A stretch of DNA of 57,126 nt from Emiliania huxleyi CCMP1516 (GCF_000372725.1 NW_005200362.1:60682-117807); one strand, 5' to 3'; counted from the stretch's first letter, positions 10,301 to 20,506 are shown. Translations and numbers: made by a program. Notes: generated by a model not told the origin, from the sequence alone.

Positions 10301-13300
10301 CACGAGGCGCGCACACACACGCACCGTCGAACTCGCCGGCGGCCTGCGTGTAATCTCGGACAATCTCACGCAATCTCACGCAATCTCGGGCGAGCACCGT
10401 CGAACTCGCCGGCGGCCTGCGCGGTGTTCGGCTTGATGCACCTCACGTAGTGCGCCGCCGTCGTCTCGAGCGTCGTCGACAGCGCCGCGAGGGAGGCGCG
10501 GAACGCGGCGAGGACGGTCGTGCGCCCCATGCCGCCGCGAGGCGTGCCTGCGCGAGACATGCCCTGGACATGTCCGGGACATGTCCTCGAAAGTGCCGTC
10601 CGCGCGCCTTGCAGGCATGCCGGCGAGTGCCTGCAAGCTGCGGGTCGGAGGAGACGTCTCGCGGCGGCGGGAAGAGCTGCTGCAGCAGCGGGCAGCGCGA
10701 CGAGGCGAGCAGAGCCCCAAGCTCGGGCGGGAACTGAGAAGGGGGTTGGGGCGGGGTGGGGGGCGGGGGGGGCGGGGGCGGGAGGGCGGGGGCGGGAGGG
10801 CGGGGGCGGGAAGGCGGGGGCGTGGGGCGTGGCGAGTGGCGAGGGCCTGCTGCCGGTTCCGCTCTATCCAGCCGTCGACGGTGTAGGTGACGTCAGCGGC
10901 ATAGTGGCGCACCACGAACTGCGGCGACGGCTCCTGCTAATGATGGGTGGTCAGCTCTCACGTGTCGCTCATCAGGCACCGCTCGCCGCGGCGACGCCTC
11001 CGCCTCGCCGCCGCCGGGTCCGCCGAATGCGCCCGTCAGCCGGCCGAGGCTGAGGCCCACCGTTGCCCAGCCGGCCCTCGCCACTGCGGGGCCGCCTCGC
11101 TGCTGCCGCGCCGGCGGCGGCCGCGCAAAGACGTGCGACGCGGTCCTACAGTCCAGCAGCGCCGCGGCGGTGGCGCCCAGAGGCGGCCCCTTTCCCCGCC
11201 CCTCCCCCCCGCAAGGCGCGCGAGACACGCCTACAGCCAGAGCCTCATGGAGGGGGCTAGGAGAGACGGCTCAGAGGTGGCGGGCTCGCCGCGCGCGGAA
11301 GCGCGGCGGACCAGGCGGAGCGGAGCTTGTCGACGTACGCTCGCTCGCTGCCTACTCGACACACGGACGTGCTCGGCGGCACTCGTGCGTGGTGCGTGGT
11401 CGAGCCTGCCGACGTGCGCTGGTTTGCCGCGCGGGAGGGAGCACTCCTCGTCCAGCAGCCGCATGACGCCGCCGCGCCCGTCGAGCAGGGCGATCTGCGC
11501 CGCATTGTCTGGGCAGGTTGCCACCGCCGCGCACGCGATGCCCTCCGCCTAGCCTCGGGTGATCTCGGGTGATCTCGGGTGATCTCGGGTGATCTCGGGT
11601 GATCTCGGGTGATCTCGGGTGATCTCGCGTGGCCTCGGGTGGCCTCGCGTGGCCTCGCGTAATCTCGCGTGATCTCGGCGGATCGGGGCTCTTCTCGGGC
11701 CTCGTAGTCGCGCAGGCAGAGCTCGGCCGCGGCGACGATGAACTGCTTCTGCAGCTTCTCGTTCGCGTAGTTGATGCAGAGCTGCTCAAACGAGTTGACC
11801 GGAAAGTTCTCAAAGCCAAAGATGTCGAGGATGCCGATGAAGCGACCCGTGTCGCCGCCGCCGCCGCCATCGCCGCCGCCGCCATCGCCGCCGCCGCCAT
11901 CGCCGCCGCCGCCATCGCCGCCGCCGCCGTGGCAGCCGTTTCCGAGGCCGCTGCCGTCGTGGGCGACTCCGGCGCGCGTGCCTTCGATCATGTGCCGGTT
12001 GATTGCGGCGTGATCTCGATCTCGTGCGATCTCGTGCGATCTCGTGCGCTCTGGGGTGCCCTCGGTCATATGCCGGTTGACTGCGGCGACGATCCAGTCG
12101 AAGAGGCGCGCGTAGATGTCTTTTGCGAGGGCGTCGCGCACGTCGACGCACTCGCCGGTGCGGAGTGGCTTGAGCACGCCTTGGGGGGACGGAGCCGAGA
12201 TGGGGCCGAGATATGGCCGAGGTAGGGCCGAGATATGGCCGAGGATGGCCGAGATACAGCCGAGGCATGTCCTGGGCGCAGCCGAGATATGGCCGAGGAT
12301 GTCCGAGAGACGTCCGAGACATGTCCGAGAGATGCCCGAGAGATGTCCGAGTCGAACACTCCTGCGTCTGAGGCGCGGGGCCTGCCAGCTCGAATGTGAC
12401 GCGCGACGAGCGCTTCGTGCAGCGGCTGCTGCTCCACCCGCAGGAGCGAGGCGAGCAGCGCCAGCTCCGCCGCAGGGAGGGAGGCGCACCCCGCGTGCGC
12501 CGACGCGGTGAGCTCCGCCGCGGCGTCGTCGGGCGGCACCCCCGACGCGCCGCTGGTGGGCGAGGAGGGGGGCGAGCAAAGAGAGCCGCGCCGCTCCGGG
12601 TCAGTGAACCAGACCTGGCCGAGAGTGAGCACTGCAGCGAGCGTGCGCCGCACGGCCGCGGCAAGCTGCGCGCCGAGACCGATCGCCGCCAGCTTGGCCT
12701 CCGTCTCCGCCCACTCGGCCGCCGCCTCGCCCCTCGCCTCGGCGGCCGACGCGCCGTCGGCGGCGGAAGAGACGGAGGGCCCCGAGGCGGAGGGGCGGAG
12801 GTAGGCGTACTCGCTCGCGTCCGACTTGAGGCCTAGCGCGGCCCGCTCGGCCGGTGCAGTCACGCCGGCGAGCATCTGGTAGAAGACGTGGTACGAGCGC
12901 TCGCCCGGGCCGTGCACCACCACGCGGCTCCGCTCGAGCAGGTACGGCTGCAGCGAGCAGCGGTGGATCGCGCTCTCTGCGTCGAGCTCGACGGCGAGCC
13001 ACTTGCCGAAGCGCGACGAGTTCTTGTTTTGCGTCGTCGTCGCGTTCCCCCACGCCTCGAGCATGAGCGCGCCTGCTCGCAGCAGGAGGTGTGAAGAGAC
13101 GCTGTTCACACCTCCACGAACTCCCTCGCCTCGAGCATGAGTGCGCCCCCGAGCGCCGCCTCGGTCGCCCCGGCGCGGCCCGACGGCGCGAGACGCGCGA
13201 GGCACGCCACGACGAGCTTGCACGCCTCCGTCTTGCCGGCGCCCGAGTCGCCAGAGACAAGGATGGACTGCGACTTGCCCGTCCGCACCAGGGCGGTGAA

Positions 13301-13738
13301 GGCGGCGCGCGCGATGCGGTACACGTGCGGCGGAAGAAGCTCGTCCTCTGCGCGGTCGAGGTCGTCGCAGTAGCGCAGAAAGTCGTCGAGGTGGCCGAGC
13401 CGCTTGTGCGGGTTGACAGAGATGAGGACGGGCCCGATGCTCGTGTAGATGGCGTCGCTGGCGAACCGGAGCCGCAGGTTGTGAAGCACGGCCGGCAGGC
13501 AGATGTCGGGCAGCGAGGTGAGGTCGTCGCACGTCGCAGAAGGGTCGCCGACCACGGGCGACAGGTCCTTCAAGCGGGCCGTCGGCAGCCGCACCAGCTC
13601 CTCCTGCCGTCCGCCGGCGCACCAGCGAGAGACGGTGGCGGTCTCGGAGCGGCCGCCGCCGTTCGGCTCCGCCTTGACCTCCGCGGCCGGAACGAATGCG
13701 TCGCCGTCGCAAGGCAGCCACACGCGCCTCGCCTCCAT
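7388..13738 (-). CDS. Myosin heavy chain, motor plus IQ and Cys-rich tail, many exons
   Basis: Start ATG at 13738. Motor motifs in order: P-loop GDSGAGKTE (~13240); switch I NSSRFGKW and [11 protein letters not shown] (13020-12870); [11 protein letters not shown] (~12100); switch II LDIFGFE with [16 protein letters not shown] (11830-11740); [14 protein letters not shown] (~11470); [13 protein letters not shown] (~10900); YVRCIKPN (~10430); [19 protein letters not shown] (~10080); TKVFLKEQL across 9803/9711; then an IQ helix [13 protein letters not shown]. Placed introns: 13056-13129, 11549-11700, 10344-10416 and 9422-9630 (GC-AG); 10143-10324 and 9712-9802 (GT-AG). A 19-nt micro-exon lies at 10325-10343. 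The tail exon (9421-7388) is Ala/Glu-rich coiled coil, then two copies of a C-x2-[YF]-R-x-D ... C-x-C-G ... K-x2-H module. Introns carry CGAGAT-type and GGACATGTCC-type repeats. Myosin class not assigned. Remaining exon limits are approximate. Confidence 0.85.
9491..9560. repeat. GATGCGGC tandem repeat in a myosin intron
   Basis: About five uninterrupted GCGATGCG units grading into GCGGGCGGC. It lies inside the GC-AG intron 9422-9630 that splits the IQ motif. Confidence 0.85.
9690..9804 (-). repeat. Exon duplication flanking a myosin intron (period 91)
   Basis: The segments 9690-9713 and 9781-9804 match at 21 of 24 positions and both encode the V-x-L-x-EQL part of the TKVFLKEQL motif. Intron 9712-9802 (GT-AG) is cut at AG|GTG in each copy, so the intron starts with a copy of the next exon. 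The body contains four CCGAGATTCG units. Confidence 0.85.
10321..10421 (-). repeat. Perfect exon duplication flanking a myosin intron (period 73)
   Basis: The 28-nt segments 10321-10348 and 10394-10421 are identical and encode AAGEFDG just after RCIKPN. GC-AG intron 10344-10416 is cut at GCAG|GCCGCC in both copies. Its body is a run of GAGATTGCGT-like units. Perfect identity points to a recent event. Confidence 0.9.
11556..11690. repeat. GATCTCGGGT intronic minisatellite
   Basis: About a dozen 10-bp units of GGTGATCTCG and variants fill most of GC-AG myosin intron 11549-11700. The same CGAGAT core recurs in other introns of the window. Confidence 0.9.
11852..11931. repeat. GCCGCCGCCGCCATC repeat
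   Basis: About five 15-bp units. On the - strand they would encode a GGGGD repeat in frame just before the LDIFGFE exon of myosin, so they may be translated as a Gly/Asp-rich surface loop or lie in an intron. Confidence 0.8.
11978..12087 (-). repeat. 78-bp duplication in the myosin motor
   Basis: Segments 11978-12009 and 12056-12087 match at 28 of 32 positions and encode AAVNRHM and AAINRHM, downstream of LFDWIV. The spacing of 78 bp keeps the frame open. It is therefore either a retained 26-residue insertion or a decaying intron; the interior again holds CGAGATCG units. Confidence 0.75.
13053..13147 (-). repeat. Exon duplication flanking a myosin intron (period 74)
   Basis: Segments 13053-13073 and 13127-13147 match at 20 of 21 positions and encode GALMLEA. 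GC-AG intron 13056-13129 is cut at CTCGAG|GC in both copies. The body contains a 9-bp inverted repeat, AGGTGTGAA ... TTCACACCT, around GAGACGCTG. A 24-nt core (23 of 24) is shared with an intron of the hydrolase gene at about 16056-16137. Confidence 0.9.
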
Positions 13739-15280
13739 TCGCGTCGCAGCGCCGGTGTAGGCCGTTTGTAGCTGGCAGCTTGGGCAGTCGGAGGAGGCGC
13801 TCGGGGCGGTGGCAGGCGGTGGCAGCACTCGCAAGCTGTCAAGTCGAGGGTGAACATCGAAGTAAAAAGAATTTTACCGGACAACTCTCTCACACGACAC
13901 CGGGTACGTCAGATATGTCGGAGTTGTCGGAGAATAGCGACTAGCACACCTCTGAGTCCCAGAAACCCGAGGAGTCACACAGTCCACCTGTGTGATGCAC
14001 GCCCTGCGAGCGGGGCGGGGTGCGCACTGTCCCTCTGTGATCGTGTGCGTCGCCCATCTCTCCCTGGAGATGACTGCTCTATTTATTTATTACACCGGGT
14101 ACGGGACTGGCAGAGTAAAAAGAATTTTAGCATGGCTGCTCGCACAACACTGGGCACGGGACTGGCTCGCACTGGCACTAACACAGGTACCTAGTACTCA
14201 CCCGCCCCCCACCTCGCCCACGCCGCCGCCAGCCTCCACCTTCTCCCCACCGCCGCCGCCACCGCTCACGCCGCCGCCGCCCTCCACCTCGCCCGCGCCT
14301 CCGCCTCCCTCCACCTCCCCCACACCGCCGTCGCCACCGCTCACGCCGCCGCCGCCCCCCACCTCGCCCGCGCCGCCGCCTCCCTCCACCTCCCCCACAC
14401 CGCCGCCACGCCGCCACGCCGCCGCCGCCGCCCACCTCGCCCACCCCTCCGCCGCCCTCCACCTCTACCATGCCGCCCCAGCCCTCCACCTCGCCAACCC
14501 CTTTGCTGCCACCCTCTCCTTCGCCGCCCCTCGCCCCCACCGCCCTCCTCCTCCACCCCCCGCCCTCCCCCCCGCCCTACCGAACCACCCACCGCCCGCC
14601 CATGCCGACCTCCGTCCTCCCGCCGCCCTCCCCCCTTCCCGCCCCTCCGCCTTCGCCATCCCCCATCTGTGCGCCCCACCCCGTCCGCTCCCTCCCGCTT
14701 GGCGCCCATCCCGCCCTCCGCCCTCGCCCCCCGCCCCTGTCCTGGCTGGCCTGGGTGGCAACTCCTCATCATCACGCGCCAGGCGGGAGGGAAGTGGACG
14801 GGGCCCTGAGCCGACCTAGCCCTAAACGGAATGGGGCGCCCAACACGTGCCCGGATTACTGTGCCTTCCCCGGGTGCAGCCTTTCGGTTCGTGAAGGGTC
14901 GGTGCGTGTCGTGACCCCCTGGAACACCCGTACCCCCGCACCATCTCCATCGCTTGGTTCTATAACCTCTGCCACCACCGGGAGGCGGCCAGGGCTTCAT
15001 AGACTCGGTCGAGAGACCCCAGATTGGCATCCATGCCTCTCTGGACAGGGTGGCCCGCCACAAGGACCCCAGGAATTGCGACTCGCCGCTTTCCTCCCGC
15101 TGTGATTCTGTGTGAGCTCTGTGTCTTGATTTGCCAACAATATACCTAAAACTCACTCACCCAACCGTGTCGAAACTTGGCGCAACGGCGGGCGCTATGG
15201 ATAACGCATAAAAAGAGAACGAGGCCGTCAGAAAACACGCCTCCGTGGCTCGGGTTACACCAATCCTCGCTACAGTTGTA

Positions 15281-15320
15281 CCCAACGCGGCCAAAGGATA
15301 TCCACCTCGAGAACCTCGAG
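15281..15320 (+). repeat. Dispersed repeat R2, copy 1
   Basis: A 40-bp segment with CCAACGCGGCCAAAGGATAT followed by CCACCTCGAG. Further copies are at 32947-32986 (+) and 44525-44563 (-). The flanks differ between copies, which suggests a mobile-element end or a conserved motif inside one. Confidence 0.75.
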
Positions 15321-15395
15321 AACGAGGCAGCGCAGTTTTTCTTCTTCTTTTCGCTGGCCGACGCTCTTCACGCCCGGCTCCACACCCCGTACCGC

Positions 15396-15434
15396 GTTGG
15401 TGTCCCAGTCGTTGGTCGGACTGTGTTTCGCCTT
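15396..15434 (-). repeat. Dispersed repeat R3, inverted copy
   Basis: Contains GTTGGTGTCCCAGTCGTTGG and GACTGTGTTTCGCCTT. Direct copies of the reverse complement are at 52732-52770 and 52915-52953. Confidence 0.75.
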
Positions 15435-15723
15435 CACCCATCAATCAACATCCTTACATGACGCGCATGTGAGCAAAGCGGGGGGGGTAGACGACACGCA
15501 CGTGGGGGATCGTGGACGACGGGTAAAAACACCAAAAATCCAAAAAAGAGAAAACCGACGTAGACGCCTAGAGCTAGACCCAGCGTACAGCGGCGGACTC
15601 ATACACAATTCCGCGCCGGGAAGTCCAGTCGCCGAACCTGACACTGCACTTCACCACTCTAATATCTACTGTTCAGCCTCACGAGGGCTCCTCGTATTAC
15701 GTACCGGCTGCCGTCCTACTCCC

Positions 15724-17259
15724 TCACCGCTTCTTCACGATGGTCTCCCAACACGCGAGCCCGCCCGCCGAGTGCAGCAGCACCGTCTGGAAGTGCTCGT
15801 GCGCGGCGTCGACGTGCGCGCGCCACTCGCGCTCGAGGTGCATCTCGTGCTCGCCTAAAGGGCTCATGCTTCACGGGTGAAGAGCCGCCGAGTCACCTGA
15901 GAAGGTCTGCCGCAGGCGCATCTCGTGGAGCTCGCCAGAGACAAGCCGCAGCCTGCGGATGGGCGCGAGGCGCGCAGCCGCGACGAGCCGCGCCGAAGCG
16001 GCGGGTAGCGTGACTTGGTCCGCCTCGGCGTGGAGGACCTGTTCACGGCTAGAGGTGGGAAAAGACGCTGTTCACAGCTTGCCGCCTCGGCGTGGAGGAC
16101 CTGTTCACGGCTAGAGGTGGGAAGAGACGCTGTTCACAGCTTGCCGCCTCGGCGTGGAGCACCTGGAAGGGGTACGTGACCGCGGCGAAGCGCTGCTGGG
16201 CTTGCAGCGCCAGCCGCGCGTGCGCCGCCGCCACCTAGACGCGCAGCGGTGTCGGGTGCTGCGCGGCGAGGGCGGTGAGAAGCTGGCCCGCGCGTGCCGC
16301 CGCCACCATCAGGGGCGTGCGCCAGGACGAGACGAGCGGGTCTGCGAGGACGGCGCGCTGGGCCTCCGGCAGCGAGGTGAGCCTCGCCACCTTGACGGCG
16401 CGCTTGACTTCGCCGCCAGAGGTGCGGGCGCCTGTTCATATGCGCGTGTCTTTGGTCTGCTGTTCCGGCTCAGTAGCCGCACACGAGGTGCGGAGGCCGA
16501 GGCACGGCCAGCTGAAGAGGCGGGCGGCCTAACGAGCGATGGACACACTCCTCAGCAGCAGAGGCTGCCGGGCGCACGGCCAGCCGGCGAGGCGGCGCGG
16601 CCAGGCGCAGCTTGAGGCTGCCTCCGCCCGCAAAGTCGTCCGCCGAAAAGGTGCCGTTGGCGGAGAAGGAAAACATCGGGCCCGAGAAGTGCACGGTCCG
16701 GAACTGCGGCCTGTCCACAGCCGCGGAGCTCAAGAGGTGAGAGGAGCGACGAGGGACGGACGGCGAGGGAGTGCGGCCAGCAGGCGGAGCGCACGACGAG
16801 CCGGTCGAGCAGCGCAAAGGCGAGCGCGCCTCCCATCGAGTGCGCGTAGATAAAGTGCGGCAGGCTCGGCGCAGACGGCACGACTAGGTCGAGCACTACC
16901 GACTGGAGGTCGTCGATGTTGGACTCGTGCGAGGCAAACGGTCGCACGCAGCCGTCTCCGGGCGGCAGCGCGCCCTCCGACTGGCCATAGCACCAGCAGT
17001 CGCAGCCGACGACGCGGTAGCCCTTGGCGCAGAGGGCGGAGGCTACGTGGTGGTAGCGGCCCATGTGTTCTCCATGGCCATGCACGAGCAACACCAGCCC
17101 GATCGGTTTTGGCCACTGTCCTGTCAGCGCCGCCGCGAGCGACGGCTCTTCGGGTGGCTCCCACGAGTGAATGCAGAGGGTGCGGCCCGTCGAGAGCGTC
17201 ACCATGCGGACCGTGCGGAGCGCACGTCGGTCGCTGGAGAGGGCGGCGTAGGGGTCCAT
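15724..17259 (-). CDS. Alpha/beta hydrolase, monoacylglycerol lipase / lysophospholipase-like
   Basis: ATG at 17259; the stop codon is 15726-15724. Motifs in order: LVLLVHGHGEHMGRYHHVA (oxyanion HG region), GCDCWCYGQSEG, nucleophile elbow AHSMGG (GxSxG form), HFSGPMF, then FQVLHAEADQVTLP with the acid Asp, and GEHEMHLEREW with the probable catalytic His. This order is typical of the Ser-aminopeptidase S33/MGL clan, which cleaves acylglycerols or lysophospholipids. Introns supported by the protein: 16024-16147 (two 62-bp units, GC-AG) and 15855-15935 (81 nt, GC-AG). Two or three more lie between 16200 and 16800 but their limits are unclear. The upstream frame runs into a divergent spacer shared with the K+ channel gene. 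Confidence 0.8.
15839..15936 (-). repeat. Exon duplication flanking the last hydrolase intron (period 81)
   Basis: Intron 15855-15935 starts GCGAGCTCCACGAGATG and the next exon starts GCGAGCACGAGATG: the same sequence apart from a 3-nt gap, again cut before GC. Using GC-AG gives the motif SGEHEMHLEREW. The body contains a TTCACGGGTGAA palindrome. Confidence 0.75.
16021..16163 (-). repeat. Two stacked 62-bp intron units in the hydrolase gene
   Basis: Units 16021-16082 and 16083-16144 differ at one base. A third copy of the 19-bp exon part follows at 16145-16163 (18 of 19). The exon part encodes VLHAEA. Each copy carries GAG|GC, so the 124-nt intron 16024-16147 contains an internal acceptor-donor point with no exon between, a possible recursive-splicing node at 16085/16086. 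Confidence 0.9.
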
Positions 17260-17549
17260 CGGCTCGCTCCGCCGCTCGTAACCGGGGCCTAGGTCAAGGT
17301 TGACGACGAAATTCTTTTTCCCCTTGTTGGTTTGATCATAAAAATGAAGGGGCACGAGACGCGGCACAGACGGGCCAGCGCCGAGAAAACCAATTCTTTT
17401 GCCCAGTGTTGTGCGCGGGAGAAGATTCTTTTGCCTTACGGTGTGGCAGCGCTCGCAGACTGGCTCGCAGCTCGGAGGTCTCCTCTGGGCGCAGGTCGGC
17501 TGGCTGCACTGTCGGTGGCGGTGGCGACTCGTATGGCCCCGCTCGCTCG
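17260..17549. promoter_or_regulatory. Divergent spacer between hydrolase and K+ channel genes
   Basis: The spacer is 290 bp between the two start codons. It contains AT-rich islands (GAAATTCTTTTTCCCC, CCAATTCTTTTGCCC, AGATTCTTTTGCC) that stand out in this GC-rich sequence. A shared promoter is inferred from layout only. Confidence 0.4.
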
Positions 17550-18961
17550 ATGCATCCTCGTCTGCCGGAGGCGCTTCGCGAGAGCCTGCCCTACGCCGCT
17601 GCGGCGGCAGTCTTTCTCCTCGTCGGCGGTGGCATTTTCGTGGCGGTCGAGCCAGGCTGGAGCTATGCTGACGCGACCTACTTTGCCTTCACGGTGACCA
17701 CCACCATCGGCTACGGCTGTCTAGTGCCCTCGACCCGCGCCTCCCGCGCAGTGACGCTCGGGTACGCGCTGGTCGCCATACCAACCTTTGCGGGCGCGCT
17801 CGCTCGATCGCTCGTGCCGGTGCTGCTGCCGCCGAGCGCGTGGTTCGAGCGGATGCTGCTGCGGCTGCCGCCTCTCCGCGCCTCCCGCGCTCGCGACCGG
17901 CCGCCCTCCGCTCTCCGCTTCTACGCCCGCGGCCTGCTGCCTCTGATCCTCTTTGGGCAGCTCCTCATCGTCCTCCTCCTCTCGCTCGTCGTCTTTGCGG
18001 CGTCGCAGGGCGGAGGCGCGGAGTGGTCGCGCGGCGGCGCGGCAGTCGACACCGACGCCGCCTCGCTCCGATTCTTCGACGCCTTTTACCTCACCGCCCT
18101 CACTCTGACCACCGTGGGCCCGGGCATCTTAGATGCAGCGCCACGTCTCTCACGCTGACCGCACCTCTCGTTGCGACGAACGCACTCGCTGTGACCAGAC
18201 GCGTCGAGAGGCGGATCCACATCTCTCGCTCTTGCCACATCTCTCGCTCCGACCAGACGTACTCAGCGACGCTCGAGAGTAGAGCCGAGTTGTCACCCAC
18301 GGCAGTGCACTGATGCTCACGCTGTCCACGCCAGGCCTGGGCGACGTCTGCCCTGCGAGCGGCGGCAGCCGCGCCTTCACAGCGTGCTGCGCCTCGGTCG
18401 GTCTCGCGCTGCTCGGCCTCGTCGCGCGAGCCTTGCAGGAGCCTTGCAGGAGCCTCCCCATAGGTCGGTCTCGCGCTGCTCGGCCTCTTTGCGCGCCGCG
18501 TCGGCGAGCTGAGCGAGACGCGCCGCCGCGCGCTCCGCGCATGGTCGCCTCGCCTCCGCGCCAGGGCAAGCTTCGAGCCCTCCAGGAGGCTTCTAGGAGG
18601 CTTCCTATAGGCGCGCCGCCACCGCCCTCCGCGCCAAGGCGGGCCTCGACGGCGACGGTGGCGGGCGAGGCTCGAGGGCGAGTCGGCGGTGCGAGCAGCT
18701 GCCGGCAGCCGGTGTGGGAGCCTCCTCCTTTAGGCGCGCCTTGCCCGTGGAGCGGGCTCGGCGAGGAGGGCGGGAGGATGGGGAGGCACGCGTGGGCCCT
18801 CGAGACGCTGCTCGCTCTCGGCCTCGTCGAGGTGGGACAGATACCCACACACGCACGCACACACGCACGTGCACACACACACACAGACACACAGACACAC
18901 AGACACACAGACACACAGACACACACACGCACGCACGCACACGCACACGCACACGCACACG

Positions 18962-19047
<86 letters not shown>

Positions 19048-19420
19048 GCTCACCCACGCGCACTGGGCTTTGCCTGTGTTCAGACGTTGGGTCGCGAGGG
19101 CTGCCTCCCCTTGCCCCACCACCTCGTGTGTGTGTGATGAGGTCTGCCTTCCCATCTCTTAGGCGGCGCCTGTCCGCACCCTCCTCGCGCGCTTCGACGC
19201 CGCCGACGCCGGCCGCGCCGGCTCGCTGGGTCGTGCGGAGGTTGCGGCGCTGCTGCGCGAGGTCGCGGAGGAGTGGGGGGGGGAGCCTCCCCCGAGCGCC
19301 GGGGGTGGGACGCCGCCAGCGGGCGGGAGGAGAGGAGGCGGCTCTTTTTCGCGCACCGCTACGGTGCACGAGGCGGTGGGCGGAGATGGCGCCGCCGCCA
19401 CTGTGCGCACTGAGCTCTGA
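17550..19420 (+). CDS. Two-pore-domain K+ channel (TPK/K2P-like) with C-terminal EF-hand-like region
   Basis: ATG at 17550. TM1 follows at once (AAAAAVFLLVGGGIFVAV), then pore 1 YFAFTVTTTIGYG, TM2 (YALVAIPTFAGALA), TM3 (LLPLILFGQLLIVLLLSLV), then pore 2. Pore 2 is split by GC-AG intron 18118-18334; joining 18117 to 18335 gives TALTLTTVGLGDVCP, a canonical filter. The next intron, 18397-18463 (GT-AG, 67 nt), restores CASVGLALLGLFARRVGEL as TM4. Further short introns end CTATAG|GCGCGCC (18610) and CTTTAG|GCGCGCC (18727), with unclear donors. Intron 18832-19162 holds a CA microsatellite. The last exon, 19163-19420, has LLARFDAADAGRAGSLGRAE, an EF-hand-like loop with a non-standard spacing. Plant TPK channels are Ca-regulated vacuolar K+ channels with C-terminal EF-hands. 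Confidence 0.8.
18396..18487 (+). repeat. Exon duplication flanking a K+ channel intron (period 67)
   Basis: Segments 18396-18420 and 18463-18487 are identical over 25 nt and encode VGLALLGL of TM4. GT-AG intron 18397-18463 is cut at the same point in both. The body is two GAGCCTTGCAG-type units ending CCCCATAG. Confidence 0.9.
18845..19047 (+). repeat. CA-rich microsatellite
   Basis: About 200 bp of (CA)n with interspersed ACAG and ACGC units, including an uninterrupted CA run from about 18964. It lies in an intron of the K+ channel gene. Confidence 0.95.
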
Positions 19421-19702
19421 GGGAGAGGACTCGCACTCTCGGTAGTGATAAGATTTAGAGATAGCAGATAGCCACAGGGTTGCTCGTGGAAACGAAAAAG
19501 ATGTGCACAACAGGACACGTCTCGATACGTACGCGGTATCAGAGTTCAGGCTGCGGCATTCTCGTCCTCGTGCACAAAAGAAAACCGGCGGGCGACGCGC
19601 GGTCGGCATCACACGCCGGTGCACACCCCACAAAAGAAAACCGTGTCCGGCCGCGCGCGGCGCGCTGGCCGCTGTGCGACGCGGCGCCGCGGTCCAAGGC
19701 GA

Positions 19703-20506
19703 TCACGCCTCAGCCTTCACGCCTGATGGCCCGGCCTCGCCTTTTTTCTCGAGCGCGCGCAGCGCCGCCTCGAGCGTCGCCTCCGCCGCCTGCTCTGCGG
19801 CCGCCGCCGCAGTGTACGCGGCGAAGGCCTTGTCGAGGGCGCTGAGCTGCGGGTGCTCCTTCTCCGCTTGCTCGCGCGCGGCCTCTCGCCGGCGCTCAAG
19901 CTCGGCGCCGTCGATCTTCTTGGCTATGAACTCCCGAACAGCATCCTCCATCAGCTCGTGCGCCCGTGCGTCCACCTCCGACGCGCACAGCGACCGTGCC
20001 GTGGCCACGCGCGTCCCGACGTCGTCCGCGCGGATCCGCTTGCGCGGCGTTTCCATGGTGCCCTCCGTGAGGTCGATGGCGCGCTTGCGTCCCTCGGCGT
20101 CCTTTTGGTCGCGCGTCCGCTCGCCCACCACGGAAACCTCGTCAGCGGGCGGCACGTACCGGAGGAGACGCAGGTCGGGCGCGTCAACCCAGTCGCTCTT
20201 GTGGTAGCTGCCACATTCAACCTGCCATATTCCGACCGCGTCCTCCAGCCGCTTCACGTTGCTCACGAGTCTGATCACGCCACTCGGTCCTCCAGCCGGG
20301 AAGCCAACCATCCACGCACCCACGCAGGGCGCATGCCACATCATGATCGTAGATACGAGGTTTGAGACGTAGGACGGCGCGCCATTGACCAGCTCCGAGC
20401 GCCTGGTGAATACGCCCCGGAAGACTAATTTAAAGTACTTCCGTCTTCCATCTGGCACGGAGTCAGGCAGATCGCCCACGATCGCGACCGCCTGCTCGCT
20501 CAACAT
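19703..20506 (-). CDS. Unknown protein with a Trp-rich domain, SIM-like motif and coiled coil
   Basis: About 267 residues from the ATG at 20506 (MLSEQAVAIVGDLPDSV), one exon. The first ~125 residues contain KLVFRGVFTRRSELVNGAP followed by Y, TIMMWHAP, a GAW, and GIWQV near the end. This G-x-F ... NG-x-P-x-Y ... W ... W spacing resembles a short repeat domain frequent in algal proteins, which I cannot name. The middle has PRKRIRADD, a possible nuclear localisation signal, and KRAIDLTEG, similar to SUMO-interacting VIDLT motifs. The C-terminal ~90 residues are Ala/Glu/Arg-rich coiled coil. The frame also reaches an ATG at 20596 inside the stem-loop array. Function unknown. Confidence 0.6.
   Translation of the reverse strand: MLSEQAVAIVGDLPDSVPDGRRKYFKLVFRGVFTRRSELVNGAPSYVSNLVSTIMMWHAPCVGAWMVGFPAGGPSGVIRLVSNVKRLEDAVGIWQVECGSYHKSDWVDAPDLRLLRYVPPADEVSVVGERTRDQKDAEGRKRAIDLTEGTMETPRKRIRADDVGTRVATARSLCASEVDARAHELMEDAVREFIAKKIDGAELERRREAAREQAEKEHPQLSALDKAFAAYTAAAAAEQAAEATLEAALRALEKKGEAGPSGVKAEA

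Larger units (their letters stand above)
13739..15723. other. Intergenic with minisatellite and dispersed repeats
   Basis: About 13860-13885 and 14110-14185 carry AAAAAGAATTTTA followed by CACGACACYGGG. The 14120-14185 copy is matched at 31852-31915 and, inverted, near 34990-35045. From ~14195 to 14480 a CCACCTCGCCC/CCGCCGCC minisatellite gives a long Pro-rich + frame and a Gly-rich - frame. A hydroxyproline-rich protein is conceivable, but there is no signal peptide or flanking domain. Dispersed repeat copies lie at 15281-15320 and 15396-15434. Confidence 0.55.

Noticed and set aside
13992..14819. Pro-rich + strand frame as a hydroxyproline-rich glycoprotein gene
   Set aside because: It is produced by a CCACCTCGCCC minisatellite, has no signal peptide or flanking domain, and the opposite frame is equally open.
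18150..19162. Cys/Val and His/Thr repeat proteins in the CA microsatellite
   Set aside because: These are translations of (CA)n inside an intron between two conserved channel exons.
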